The position numbers were made by a program, and so were the translations under genes. This document shows, piece after piece, positions 37,500 through 49,120 of a stretch of DNA of 64,000 nt; within the stretch, counting starts at the first letter, position 1; the number at the start of each line of letters is the position of its first letter. The notes below the pieces were generated by a model that worked only from the letters and a program-made list of their open reading frames with translations, had not been told where the DNA came from and did no database searches. Source of the stretch: Bretschneidera sinensis (lineage: Eukaryota > Streptophyta > Magnoliopsida > Brassicales > Akaniaceae); assembly GCA_023935145.1 (NCBI GenBank), contig CM043698.1, positions 21,393,001 to 21,457,000 of the forward strand. Reading direction: 5' to 3'.

Positions 37500-38650
37500 T
37501 CTAAAGCATTTTTGATCAATACAATCATATGGAATTTCAGATGTATTGGAAAAAGCCTAAAATTTCATGGTTTAGAGGAAATTAACTATCAAAATGGAGT
37601 ATACACAAGAAATAGATTTTCTGTTTGGTGTCAATACCTCATAAAATTGTTATTCCTTGACCTTGCATTTTCTGAAAGCCAATGCACCACATTGCAGTGC
37701 CTACCTGTAACACCAAGTTCACCAATTCCAGTTAAGGATTCAGGATAACTATTTAAAAACAATATGATCTAGTTGAGGAAAACTGTGATTAAATCACTAC
37801 AAATTCTATGGCATGCTTGGTAATATATACACCTTACAATAGAAAACATGTTAACAGTTTGAGAGCAACAGTTAAATAAATAAAAAGAAGAAGAAGAAAT
37901 GAGAAAAGGAGTAAGATGTATAGTAAGAAACACATATAACCAGAGAAGCTAAATAGAGATGGACAGTCTATTATGGCTCATAGTTGGAACAATTCTAATA
38001 GATGTTCTAACGTTATCCCTACAGAATAAATCAAAGAAGGTTATGAAATTGATCATTTTAGCTTCGCTAAAAAAGAAAAGACAACAGTCATAGCTTGAAG
38101 AATCGGAACAGAAAAGAAAAACAGCAAGAGCTTTCATCACTTACAGGCAATAGATTGGACCATATACATTAAGAGGCCACTATAGCTGCAAAATGTACAA
38201 CTTAGCCAGGTCAGCTAAGAAGAACATATTTGCATTTTAATCAGGTGATCAAAAAGTTCATAAATGAAAATATCAGAGCAATTACATTTGGAAGATGCAC
38301 ATGGTGCACCAGCTCGACTTGCTAATATAAAAGAGTAACATAACAATATCTGAAGTTCTCCACCAGACAGTTATAGAAAAGTAAAACAATGAGAATATTT
38401 AAAAAAAGGAAAATTTATAGCAAAGATGAGGCTAAAATATCAAATCCAATTTATTCAAAGAACGAAACCCTTCAACTGAAGGGTGAAATCCATCTAATTC
38501 CAACTCAGCTGCATTTTCAGTAGAAACAAAAAGAATAGCATGAAAGTAATCTACAATTTGATCAAAAATATTATAATAAACATCAAGCTTAAACAACTCA
38601 CCACAGAACTCTGCTGTATGAGGTAGTCTTGAGGATTCAGAAATATTCAA
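37500..38650 (-). other. CACTA interior with unidentified exon-like stretches
   Basis: Several minus-strand patches have coding-like composition and splice-like borders, for example CAG followed by an open stretch near 38190 and near 38500, but I cannot assign them to a family. They may be further captured exons or chance. Confidence 0.2.
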
Positions 38651-38931
38651 TTAATGCCGTCAATAAAATCTCTCCAATAAAACTGCTGCTTTATAAGGGT
38701 GATCACTAAATGAATGAGACCGCAAAATTAAATTATGATTTATTATTTTTCTGTATTAGAAGATTTTAAAAGAGGGTAAACACCAAAGAATCATTATATT
38801 AAAATAGTTGCACTTCAATCACATAAGAAATTCATGTGTAATACAAGAAAAAGAAATGGTGTGCATTTTAAAAGTGCATCCATGGGGGAGGGGGGAATTA
38901 ACACCAGGGATATGCTGCCCAAAATAGTTAC

Positions 38932-39039
38932 CTATTATCCATGTGACCAGAAAATCAAAGTGATTTTGACCATCTCTCCAATAATTCTCAAATCCAAATG
39001 AATAGATTTTTAGAGCCATCTCGAGTACATATATCCACC
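38932..39039 (-). pseudogene. Captured exon of a two-pore cation channel (TPC1-type)
   Basis: Minus strand: an ACAG acceptor, then 108 nt translating to [21 protein letters not shown], continuing [15 protein letters not shown], then a GTAACT donor. This is the start of the second six-helix domain (S1-S2 region) of plant TPC1 vacuolar channels. Exon borders match the peptide phase. No neighbouring TPC1 exons were found, so this is a fragment carried by the CACTA element and not a functional gene. Confidence 0.8.
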
Positions 39040-39516
39040 CTGTTGAACAATAAGCAACCCATGAATTCCAGACAGAGAAACTAAGTTTAAGGAGTGAAAT
39101 CACAATCTTAAAATGATGGATTACTCTGCTTCCTAACTAAAATAGGAACCAATGAGTTTTCACCATTTGTAATTAGCCTCAATATATAACACTGGAAAAG
39201 GGAAAAGATCAGCTTTTATGTTTTCTTCTCATTTTCCATTTTCCTTACTAAGGAAAGTCGAAAGATATTCAATCTATTCACAACATCTAATTTAATCTAG
39301 AAGACATGTTTGCTGTTCTTAATTTGTATTCTTATAACTCAAAAATCAAAGTCCACCTGCAGCTTGATGTTCGATTTGTAATCCACCTTTAATAATCTTA
39401 AGAAAAATGCATGGTTGATCACTTGTTTAATTAGTGAGACAAAAACAAACATTCCATCAACCACATTCACATTTTGATTTCAGATTTCTAACTTCTAAGC
39501 CAATTGTTACCATTAC

Positions 39517-39626
39517 CTTTCAATGGAGATCGGAGAGAGCAATCTGATTGGAGGTCGACGCAGCGGAGATGGACGTGCCTCACAATATGCAGCTTCATTG
39601 ATGATCTCATCATCTTCCCATCCACC
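39517..39626 (-). other. Possible captured exon, unidentified
   Basis: On the minus strand a TGTCAG acceptor is followed by 110 open nucleotides, rich in Arg/Pro codons (motif RPSPLRRPP), ending at a GAAAG|GTAATG donor. The composition is coding-like and contrasts with the AT-rich flanks. I do not recognise the family. Confidence 0.3.
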
Positions 39627-41104
39627 CTGACAATAAATGAAGGCATCAATGTTCACTTCAAGTTTCCCATCAATAATATGATGTCATATCACGTCATCAA
39701 TATAGCTTGACAGCGATTACAGAATAGGAAAACAGAAAATAGATAACTTCGGAAACACAAGATCATCACAATTTGGTGTAAATATCATGAGGACAAGAAC
39801 CATGTTCTCCAAATTACAGTTTAGACCATTAACATAATTCTTTTCAAGCCTATAAGGAATGCACCTATTGTTGACACCACAAGGGAAAACATAAGCATAA
39901 AAAGCCAAAACAAAGAAACTAAACTAGATGCTGCAGGAGGGGGGAGAAGCATCACTAAGATCAACAATAGATGTAAGTCAAAAAGAGACTTAATAGTAAA
40001 TACCAGTCAGAATCTGTTTTCACAAAGGATTCAGTTTCACTTGTTGGCCTATTTTTTCGAAATCATGACATTTCCACAGGACTGCTAAGGCCATCATCGT
40101 GTCTTTGTTCTTAAATCAATAATAGCTGAATTGTATAAATTTCAACATTTATATGAACTCTTGGGAACAACATGGCAAGAACTCAAGTAAAATAAGACCA
40201 TCCCTCACTAATATATCCTAGCAACTTTCAGCGAACATAATTCATTGACACTTTAAAAGGAGAAGAGCTAAACTTCAAATCGTTTCCTAATGGCTTAAGG
40301 CCTTCAATTAAACAATTACTTTTCAATTGATACATGCCTTTTGAAGATAATCAGATACATAATTAGAAGAACTATGATCTTAACAGGACACCTAGTAAAT
40401 TAAAATATAGTTCTCAAATATGTCTGAGATGAACTACTCTTCCATTACAAGAAACACATCGGCCAAAAACAAAAAGGAGATAAAATGCAATTTACTGTCC
40501 AAGACTTGAGGCATCAATGGAACCTTAAGAACATGGAAAAATGACAGCTCAATGATTATTCTTATACATTGAATAGCCCAATAAGGTCTGAGGTCAGTTG
40601 TACCAAAAATTTACTGAACTCCCTCTTCTGTATACACATATCAAGCTACTGACTACTGTCCCCACCCAATCATGACATAATTATGCTCTTGCTGTATTAA
40701 ACATTACTAGTTAGCAAAAACAATGCATGATATAGAGTTCCAGTTCATTTAACATGACATGATAAGAGTGCGTAATTATAAGCCCCCAGCATAACCACTG
40801 TTATAATCAACCACCTAAATTAACAACAATCTTGAAAGAACAACCAATACCTTTATAAGAAATAATTTATTACTACTAACATTTGACATTATGTAGAAAG
40901 GACAACTGATTTTTGCAGGCATCTAAGATGGTCAACTAGTTATCACAGAGTTGTCCTTAAGCTTGAAAGAGTGCAAAGTCTTCAAGTTAGACGATTTCAA
41001 ATCATTTGAATTGGTATTCACAAATCCTTGGTGGATTATCCAATGTAAATGAAGGCACCATCAGGTCAACATAATGCTTAAATGAACAGATGATTTTAAC
41101 ACAC

Positions 41105-41334
41105 CTGGCCTAGAGTTATAGGAAGTAACCTTCCAGTTGGAGGTCCAGGACGACTTCCACCTAAAGTGCAAGAGGAGAACGCACTGCTGTATATGAGTTT
41201 CCATTGTCCTTGCAGTTTGTCTAGATCAACTGAGAGGTCTGCTGGTCCTCCAACAGCTTCAATCTCCTTCACAGCGGCCTCTGCCTTTTACAGATCGTCT
41301 ACACTAGCAGCAAGACCTCAATTAAAACACCACC
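41105..41334 (-). pseudogene. Captured exon of a fibrillin/plastid-lipid-associated protein (FBN6-like), with two stops
   Basis: Minus strand: the peptide reads GLAASVDDL, stop, KAEAAVKEIEAVGGPADLS, then LDKLQGQWKLIYSSAF, then TLGGSRPGPPTGRLLPITLGQ in continuation, ending at a GTGTGTT donor. It matches the PAP/fibrillin domain, most like the FBN6 subgroup as I remember it. Two in-frame stops (TGA where CGA is expected, TAA where CAA is expected) and an Arg-to-Cys change show it is dead. It lies inside the CACTA element, in the same orientation as the TPC1 exon. Confidence 0.8.
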
Positions 41335-41650
41335 TACATAGAATTTAATAAACACATTTTAAAAGAAAAAACCAATAACAATAATGACTACAATGACTAC
41401 TTGCAGATATCTCTTCTCCTTTAAACTGAACAATGCTCCAGAGAACGGAGGTTAATAACTAACAAAATTGAGACAGACCTCATTATCCGAACGGACCAGA
41501 ACTCCCACCTGAATGCAGAACTTAGCCCCATCCTTAGAATAAACCAACAACGAACAAAATGGCAGCACTAGAAAACATAGCAACTGAAGAGATTAAAAAT
41601 GAGAACCCACTATACTACTACCAAACAAAACTGGCTCAACAGAAACCAAA

Positions 41651-41934
41651 ATGTGCTGCTAAAGCAATTACAGAACAAAGCACTTAGATGACTCTTGAAA
41701 TAGGATTGACCGCTCTGATAACATGTTGATGTTTATAAGAGTGAATAGACTACTAATAGATAACATAATAATGAGAAAATACAGAAATACCAAAATGTGC
41801 TGCTAAAGCAATTACAGAACAAAGCATTTAGATGACTCTTGAAATAGGATTGACCGCTCTGATAACATGTTGATGTTTATAAGAGTGAATAGACTACTAA
41901 TAGATAACATAATAATGAGAAAATACAGAAATAC
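41651..41934. repeat. 144 bp perfect-like tandem duplication
   Basis: The block starting ATGTGCTGCTAAAGC at 41651 recurs at 41795 with almost no change. It contains GCTCTGATAACATGTTG, resembling the complement of a tRNA-iMet primer-binding site next to an LTR, so it may be a duplicated retroelement scrap inside the CACTA element. Confidence 0.8.
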
Positions 41935-42469
41935 CTCTAACCTTAATACTCTTAACAGTTACAATTACAAAAATATGGGCTATCCCGATAACCTATGAAG
42001 TAGAAGAAAAAATTGAAAACAGTAAACCATGTTTCTTTCGATCACTTTTCCTTCCCCATTATCTAATACAATCTTAACAACTTCCTCCAATCAAAACAAC
42101 CTACTATAATTTCACCAACAAAAAACATTCAACTGAGACACCCTACAAAAGAAACAAGTGCCATCAGCTATAACATCAACAAATAGCGAGCCAGAGTCTC
42201 GTTCGGAAATTTAACAGAACAACTTAGCTGTAGAAATCTCTTTCCCAAACTGTAATGTACTGAAAACCACCCACTTGAAAAGATCTCAGCCCCTAAACAA
42301 CCAATCTACAAACTAACACAAACGAGAACAACGGATAGAAATAGCCATCAAAATCTGAAACGGATTTAGACTAGTAGAACCATCATAGCACATGAACCAA
42401 AACAGAAACAAATTATCTGCCCTAACAATAGTATTTTTCTGCCCAAATGAAAACAGAAAATAAATTTAC

Positions 42470-42850
42470 CAGTTAATTTCAGAATGTTGTGTCGTGGGTC
42501 TTCGATTGCAACTCGTCGTTGGTGGTATTCCACGGCTGTCGCTGGGTTTGGCTTCCGTCTTTGACCCTAACCCGTCGCAACAAGTTTCCCTAACACAAGT
42601 GACAAGTCCAAATGAGAGAGCTCGAATAGATGAGGGGAATTTAGGGCGAAATTTCAAGACTATTTTTGCCCAAACGAAAAAAGAATAGAAAACTACCAGT
42701 TAATTTCATAATGTTAAGCCGTGGGTCATCGATTGCAGCTCACTGGTTGTGTTATTGCACTATCGTTACTGGGTTTTGGCTTCCGTTGTTCGTCTTTGGC
42801 TGCTGTCGCAGCAAGTTACCCTAAGCGGAGAGATAATCCAGATCAAAGAG
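42470..42850. repeat. Diverged ~230 bp duplication inside the CACTA element
   Basis: ACCAGTTAATTTCA at about 42468 and again at about 42695 starts two aligned, diverged segments (GTGGGTCTTCGATTGCA / GTGGGTCATCGATTGCA; GGTTTTGGCTTCCGT-like stretches). This may be the 5' part of captured gene sequence. No frame is assignable. Confidence 0.5.
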
Positions 42851-43319
42851 ATCTACAATGAAGAAACGAAGAAAAGAGGAAGAGAAAAGAAAAATGGGAG
42901 AGGAGAGAAAATCTCGTAAATTTAAAAAAAAAAAATGAGAGATACCAGAAAAGATCAACAAAAGATGAAGAGAAACAAAAACAAAAAAAGGGGAGAAGCT
43001 ACAGAACGGGAAAAAATCGAAGAGAGATTGGGAGATAGAACTTGATTCTTTGGGTCTTCCGAAATTTGGATCCTAAAGAAAGGCCGGGAGAGAGAGATGT
43101 GGGCAACAGACTATTTATTTGGGTCTTGAAGCGAGGCTGAGAGAAAGTAAGAAACCCATAGAATTGAGGGGCTGTTGTGGGAGAGAAATGGGTAATATCA
43201 GAGAGGACCAGTTCTGTTAGAGAGAGAGAGAGAGGACGAGTGCGCAAGAGGGAATGCAAATTCTAGACCCTTCTCCCTTTTTTCCCGTTTTGTTATTTTG
43301 TTTTGGGGGGAAAAAATAC

Positions 43320-44080
43320 CGCCCAGTGAAATTTTAACAAAACAAAAATTAATTTAGATATAATTATAATTATTACTATTTAATTATTTTAATATCATCA
43401 TCATTAAAATTATTATTACATTTATTATCATTATAATAATTATTTTTTATTATTAAAATAAATATTGTAATATTAATAAATTACAATTATTATTATATTA
43501 CTATTTTTTTTCATAATTATTGTTATAATATAAATAATAATATTTTTATGTTGCTATAGTTACAATTATTATTATTATTATTATTATTATTATAGTAATA
43601 ATAATCATCATTATTGTTATTATTGTAATATTATTATAATTATAATAATAATTATTGTTATATCATTATTATAATTATTATAATAATTATTTTTCTTGAT
43701 ATTATTATTGTTGTAGGGAAAAACTTATTTTGAATCATATTATTATAATAATTATTATTTGTATCATATATGCGTATTATAATAATATTAAAACAACTAA
43801 CTATATTATAATATCTAATTAATTAATTTTATCATTTTTAAATATTTAGTATTATATAAATATTTAATTATATTCTTATTTTAATTAATTATTTCTCATA
43901 TTTACTATATTATATAATAATTTGTTTAATATATAATCATATAACTTATATATATAGTCATATTTTTTAAAAGATGGTTTTTAAAAAAAAAATCGCCAAG
44001 GAAATTTTTTTAGGTCAAATTATCACTAAAGAAATGGTAAACCAGAAATTTATTCAAGTTTCCAACGACAAATTATATAT
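43320..44080. repeat. Long (ATT)n/(AT)n low-complexity tract
   Basis: Hundreds of bases consist almost only of A and T, with a clean (TTA)n/(ATT)n core at about 43566-43595. No coding content. Confidence 0.8.
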
Positions 44081-44189
44081 ATCTTGGTAGTTTTGCTCCT
44101 TAAAGTTTATAAAAAAAAATATATAGCACGAATAATTTTTAAATATTTATGTAATAAATCAATTTCAAATTTCAGTGATTTTAACTATA

Positions 44190-44425
44190 GGTTTAATTAT
44201 AAAAGGTACCCTGTGATTGATTTTATTTTCAAAAAATACCATGAGACTTTTTTTTGTAACAAAAAATACCTTGTGTGGGCTAACAACTGAATTATTTTTG
44301 CTAATAAAAACATAATACATAGTATTTTTTGCTAACATAAACAGATCAAGAAATATTTTTTGCAACAAAAAATCAAGGTATTTTTAAAAAATAAAGAAAA
44401 ACACAAGGTATTTACTATTAATAAT
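44190..44425. mobile_element. MITE copy related to 18175-18393
   Basis: It begins GGTTTAATTATAAAAGG and follows the same order of motifs as the other copy (TGATTGATTTTATTTT, then AAAAAATACC). The right arm contains the inverted form (GTATTTTTAAAAAATAAA). It lies nested in the CACTA element. Confidence 0.5.
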
Positions 44426-44509
44426 TATTATATATATCATATTGTTTACGATAATAATTTTATATTATTTAACTCTTAATTCCATCAAACTATCAAACCA
44501 TGAATCCTA

Positions 44510-45660
44510 ATTAACCTAAACCCTAAACCGAAATTGAAACACTAATTACCCTAAACCCTAAAATTAATTAGTGTAGATACATGAGAATCAAGAAAATTTC
44601 AATTTTAACACATGAAAATTAAAAAATAAGATAGTATTTATTATATATGAATTCAAAAATTATCTATCTCATAATGTCACGTTTTGTTTCAGCAATGGAA
44701 GTAATATAAATATTTTGTATTAATTATTTTATTTTCAAATATTTAATATTTAATTATAGTCTATTTTTATTTTTAGTCATATATTACTATTTTTGTATAT
44801 AGTTTTATTATTAAATTATATTTATTTATTATAACAATATTATTTATTTATTAATTAATTTTTAATATATACTAATTCGTAAATAAAATAAAAGAGATTC
44901 GTAAATAATATATAGTAAACCCTAAACCCTAAACAACAAACTCGAATTACTCTAAACCCTAAAACTTAATATCTTATATTTAGTTAATTTTATTATAGAA
45001 TTAATATTTATTTTATTATTTGATTAATATATGATTTTTATATCAATATAAATTATATAAATATCTTATATTAGTTAATTGTATTATTTTCAAATATTTA
45101 ATTATGTTCCATTTTTATTATTAGTCACATATTACTATATATTACTATATATTTTTAATTATTAAATAATATTATTTATTGTAAAAAATTATTTATTTTA
45201 TTAATTAATTATTAATATATACTAATTCATAAATAATATAAAAGAGATTCGTATATAATATATAGTAAACGCTATACCACAAACTCAAATTCCCCTAAAC
45301 CCTAAACATCAACCCTAAGCCATAAACCTTAATATCTTATATTTAGTTAATTATATTATAGAATTAATATTTTTTATTTTATTTTATTAATACATGATTT
45401 TACCACAAACTCAAATTACCCTAAACCGTAAACCTTAATATCTTATCTTTAGTTAATTATATTATACAATTAATATTTTTAAATTATTTTATTAATATAT
45501 GATTTTTATATCAATATAAATTATACAAATATCTTATATTAGTTAATTATATTATTTTTAAATATTTAATATTACATTATATTTTTATTTTTATTTTTAT
45601 TATTAGTCATATATTACTATATTTTTATTATTAAATCATATTATTTATTTATTATTAATA
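44510..45660. repeat. ~355 bp tandem units carrying telomere-like CCCTAAA repeats
   Basis: About three diverged units are each marked by short runs of ACCCTAAACCCTAAA (about 44515-44565, 44925-44970, 45295-45330 and a degenerate set near 45415). They share long AT-rich stretches, for example AAAGAGATTCGTA(A/T)ATAATATATAGTAAAC at about 44890 and 45240. The motif is the plant telomere repeat in interstitial form. Confidence 0.75.
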
Positions 45661-46064
45661 TTATTACAATAATATTTAAATGTGTATTTTTTCGGTTTTA
45701 AAAATAACAAAAATAATTTAAGATGAAATTTTAAATGTGTTCATTATCACCGACGAATTAATTCCGTTGGTTATTACTAAATAATAATTTTTATATTGTT
45801 TTAAAAAATAGAAAAATCGTTTAAAATGCATTTATTTTCATCGACGAAATATTCCGTCGGTGATAGTATTTTTTATATAAAAATTTAATTAGAAATTAAA
45901 AAATAAATTTTCAAAAAACTATTACTGAGGAAATATTATTATCATCAACGAAATATTTCGTCAGGTGGTAATTTTTCGAATATCACCCCAAATGATAACA
46001 ATGATAATCCGTAGGAGAAAATAGCTGAAGGTGATAATCAATGCGGTTTTTTTTTTGAGTGAAT

Positions 46065-46852
46065 GGACTGCACCGGAAGAAAAAGATCATAACTCAGAGA
46101 GAGCAGTCACCACTGGGAGGACAATTGAAACAAGTTCACTGCTAGAAATAGGCAGTATCAAGAGCAACCCCATCACAGAACGACATACAACAGAAAACAG
46201 GAACCAGAATGCGATGACAATAACTACCATGGTGAAAAAAAACCATCCCCATCACACAAATGTTAGATCTTAAATAAATCTAAACATGCTAAACAACTTA
46301 AATAGCATATAGATTAAATGTAGAATTATAAAGACCGTAAACATACCTCCAGCCATTGAAGCTTTTCACTTACACAATCCGCTATTCTCTCGATATTGGT
46401 TCTTCTAGACTCTCAGAACTCTCTTCAATTTGATGGTGTATAAAAGAAAATGAGAAGTATCGAGTCTAGGGACCAAACCTGTATTTATACATGTTCTTCC
46501 ATCAAGAACGTCCGTCCGTATTCTATACATTTGTTACCACAATCAATGGATAGCCAAAGGGTTAAACATGGACCATATATAGGTTGGTTACATATACCTT
46601 ATACTCTCAATACAACCATTGAGAATATGAACCAACATTCCTTAAGCATACACCTTGTGTTTTTTTTCTAACACTCTAACTTGCTAACTTTTAATATGCT
46701 ATATGGTTATTCTATTTATAAGAGAAATGCACTAAGAATAATTGAATTAATTTGACCACAATTAATACTTAGTGGAGCACATCTACTTCTACTTAATTGC
46801 CACAATTAATGCTTAAATTTATTACAACCATCCCGACTCATCCAGAATGCTG
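46065..46852. other. Spacer between the CACTA and copia elements, possible LTR relic
   Basis: No gene was seen. On the minus strand 46330-46690 looks LTR-like (TATAAATAC box near 46483, leader-like sequence downstream), but ends and target duplication were not found. Confidence 0.25.
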
Positions 46853-46857
46853 CCATA

Positions 46858-47097
46858 TATTAGAGAGAGTTTCTCCTCAATCAAACTGAAGCAAAAGTCA
46901 AATAATAATTCTAAAGTCATGGAGTATTCTCTCTCCCTGGTCGATGACAGTAGAGTGATTTAGGATCAAATATTTACTTGCCTTATTTGTACAGAATTTC
47001 CTTTCTAGTTGTCTTACATTATATAAAACTCTGTGTACTGTTCTGTAAAACATATCAGTAAACAAATATTTCCCTTCATTCTTATATTTTCCTTATA
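46858..47097 (+). repeat. Copia 5' LTR
   Basis: Direct repeat of 52651-52878. The primer-binding site starts at the next base. The terminal TG is missing compared with the 3' copy. Confidence 0.85.
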
Positions 47098-47376
47098 TGG
47101 TATAAGAGCATTTGTAGCTCAAACGAGTTCTTGATCCTGTTTTTTTCTTGTAGAGCCATGGCCAAAAATTCAAGAGACTCAAACAACACCAGCCTTAATC
47201 CTAGGATATGATCTCCTAGGGTTTGTAGATGGAACACGTCCTTGTCCAAATCAAACAATCACCAAGAACAATACTGTAAGTCCAAATCTTGTCTTCGAAC
47301 TATAGAACCGAAGAGATCAATTGCTTTTTCATGAGATTATTGCTTCAATATCTGAAGAGGTTATGTCCTTCATTGG

Positions 47377-47579
47377 ATTCATTTGATTGAGCTTACAACC
47401 AACTTTTAAGCCGATGTTTATATTTTAAAATTTACAAAAAACTTAATCAAATAAAATCGAATCACCTATTAATTTCAACTTTAATTATTATTTAATGAAG
47501 TTTGATTTGATTTGACTAACTTCTTTTTGTAAATTTAAAAAGTAAGTATGAATTTAAAGTTAGTTTTAAACTTAACCGA
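47377..47579. mobile_element. MITE-like insertion in the copia gag
   Basis: About 200 bp of AT-rich DNA with inverted similarity between its halves (TTTACAAAAAACTTAATCAAAT against the complement of the right half, which reads AAATTTACAAAAAGAAG) splits a gag codon context. GGAT is repeated at both junctions (ATTGGAT / ATGGATCC). It is likely a MITE, but the exact ends are uncertain. Confidence 0.45.
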
Positions 47580-47583
47580 ATGG

Positions 47584-48206
47584 ATCCACTGCTTATGCAA
47601 ATACCTCAACTGAGGCATGGAATAAGCTTAATAGCCTCTACACATGTAGGAACAGATCTCGAATGATGAATCTCAGAGACCAACTCCGCAACACTCCCCT
47701 AGATGTTAATATGTCTGTTGGTGAAAATCTCGTGTTCTTGAAGACCAGTGCAGATGAACTAGCTTTGGTTGGAGCACCTGTTGATGAAGATGATCTCATT
47801 CTTTGCATTCTTAATGATGTTGGATCCAATTACAAAGAGATTGGAGCAGCTATTCATGCAAGAGAGTCCCACATCACTTTTGAAGAGCTACATGAAAAAC
47901 TAACAGACTATAAGGAATTTCTCGAGAAAAGCGAAAACACTGATGCTGGGCATGATGCGACTGTGATAACAACCAACTACACAAAGAAAACCAATAATCA
48001 GAATTTTTCTTCAAGAGAAGAAATCAGCGAAATCGGACCTCACACAATCACATACCCTACAACAATCAAGGTGAGAATTTTTCGTTAAAAAGAGGGATGG
48101 AAGTTTCACTAGCCAGCAGCCTAACCACTCACAACAGCTTAACCACTCAAGAATGATTTGTCAATTTTGTGACAAACATGGACACTCAACTAAGCAATGC
48201 TATCAT
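47584..48206 (+). pseudogene. Copia gag remnant (UBN2 domain and zinc knuckle)
   Basis: The frame 47663-48088 translates to the typical plant copia gag core (MNLRDQLRNTPLD..., LILCILNDVGSNYKEI, ITFEELHEKLTDYKEFLE). After a frame break, a CCHC zinc knuckle CQFCDKHGHSTKQCYH is found at about 48159-48206. The N-terminal part is split by the MITE-like insertion. Confidence 0.8.
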
Positions 48207-48457
48207 GCCAAACGGATGTTTGGCCAACAGCCTACTGTCAATTACACCACCGCTTCTCACTCAAACAACCCAAATGGCTAATGGATTCAGCAGCCTCACA
48301 CCATGTCACCTCGGATTTGAAGAATCTCTCACTCCAGTCGAGTTATGATGGCCCAGATGAAATCACAATAGGTGATGGCTCGGGTTTGCAAATAACACAT
48401 ACTGGTTCCCCTCAACTCACTTTAACATCTTCTATCTTTTCCTTATCAAATGTTTAA
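48197..48457 (+). pseudogene. Copia protease remnant
   Basis: The frame contains WLMDSAASHHVTSDL, the copia aspartic protease motif in which D-S is the active site, followed by ITIGDGSGL. It is not fused in frame to gag or integrase, so no polyprotein can be made. Confidence 0.75.
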
Positions 48458-48568
48458 TTTATATGCTCTCTCAACTAAGAAAAACTTAATATTTGCTTCT
48501 CAGTTATGCAAATATAATCAGACAAGTTGAATTTATGATCATTTTTTGGTGAAGGATCAAGCCAGGGG

Positions 48569-49087
48569 GTGATCTTAACTCGCGGCCAAAATGATGATGA
48601 TGTTTATGTGATGCCTCATTCTGTAACAGGCAGCAGGACAAAGCCATCAGTTTTAATCGTCATTCGCACATCACCTAAGATTTGGCACCAAAGGCTTGGT
48701 CATCCTTCTAAAAGTGTTCTTCAGTATGCTATTTCATCTACTGGTGTTCCTTGTGTGCCCAACATACCATCTGTTTTTTCTTTTGCAACTCGTCTTTGTA
48801 ATAAAAACCATAAATTACCTTTTGGCTCATCTTCTTTAACTAGTCGAAAACCTCTTGATTTATTATACACAGATCTTTGCGTTACGGCCCCAATTAAATC
48901 TATTGATGGTTTTTCTTATTATGTCATCTTTGTAGATCAATTCACCAAATGTGTGGTTGCATCCTTTTATAAACAAAGTCTGATCTTTTCACTTTGTTTC
49001 CCAAGTTTAAACAATTGGTTGAAAACTATTTGCAAACCAAAATTGTCACTATATATTCCGATGGAGGTAGTGAGTATGAAGGGTTAA
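48569..49087 (+). pseudogene. Copia GAG-pre-integrase and integrase N-terminal remnant
   Basis: The motif WHQRLGHPS (HHCC zinc-binding region) is followed by C-X2-C-like residues and LLYTDLCVTAP with the first catalytic Asp of the DDE core. The frame breaks after a second catalytic-region piece near 49060. The rest of the integrase resumes at about 50299, after the solo LTR. Confidence 0.8.
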
Positions 49088-49120
49088 AAAAGTTTTTTTG
49101 GCTCTCACGAAATATCTCAC

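Larger units (their letters stand above)
36834..46061. mobile_element. CACTA (En/Spm) transposon, 9.2 kb, gene-capturing, no transposase seen
   Basis: The left end is CACTACAAGAAAAATA. The right end reads TTTTTTTTTTGAGTG, so its complement is CACTCAAAAAAA, an imperfect inverted copy. A 3 bp direct repeat AAT flanks it (36831-36833 and 46062-46064), as expected for CACTA elements. Subterminal DNA at both ends holds many direct and inverted copies of ATCACCGACGAA / TTCCGTCGGTGAT (36850-37095 and 45745-45970). These are the likely transposase-binding repeats. I found no TNPA/TNPD-like frame. The interior holds host-gene exon fragments, all on the minus strand, plus AT-rich and telomere-like repeats. 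Confidence 0.85.

Noticed and set aside
37512..38240. Further TPC1 or fibrillin exons in the CACTA interior
   Set aside because: Splice-like borders were seen, but the translated pieces do not match the neighbouring exons of either protein.
47638..47829. Minus-strand open frame over copia gag
   Set aside because: Antisense shadow of gag, with no independent support.
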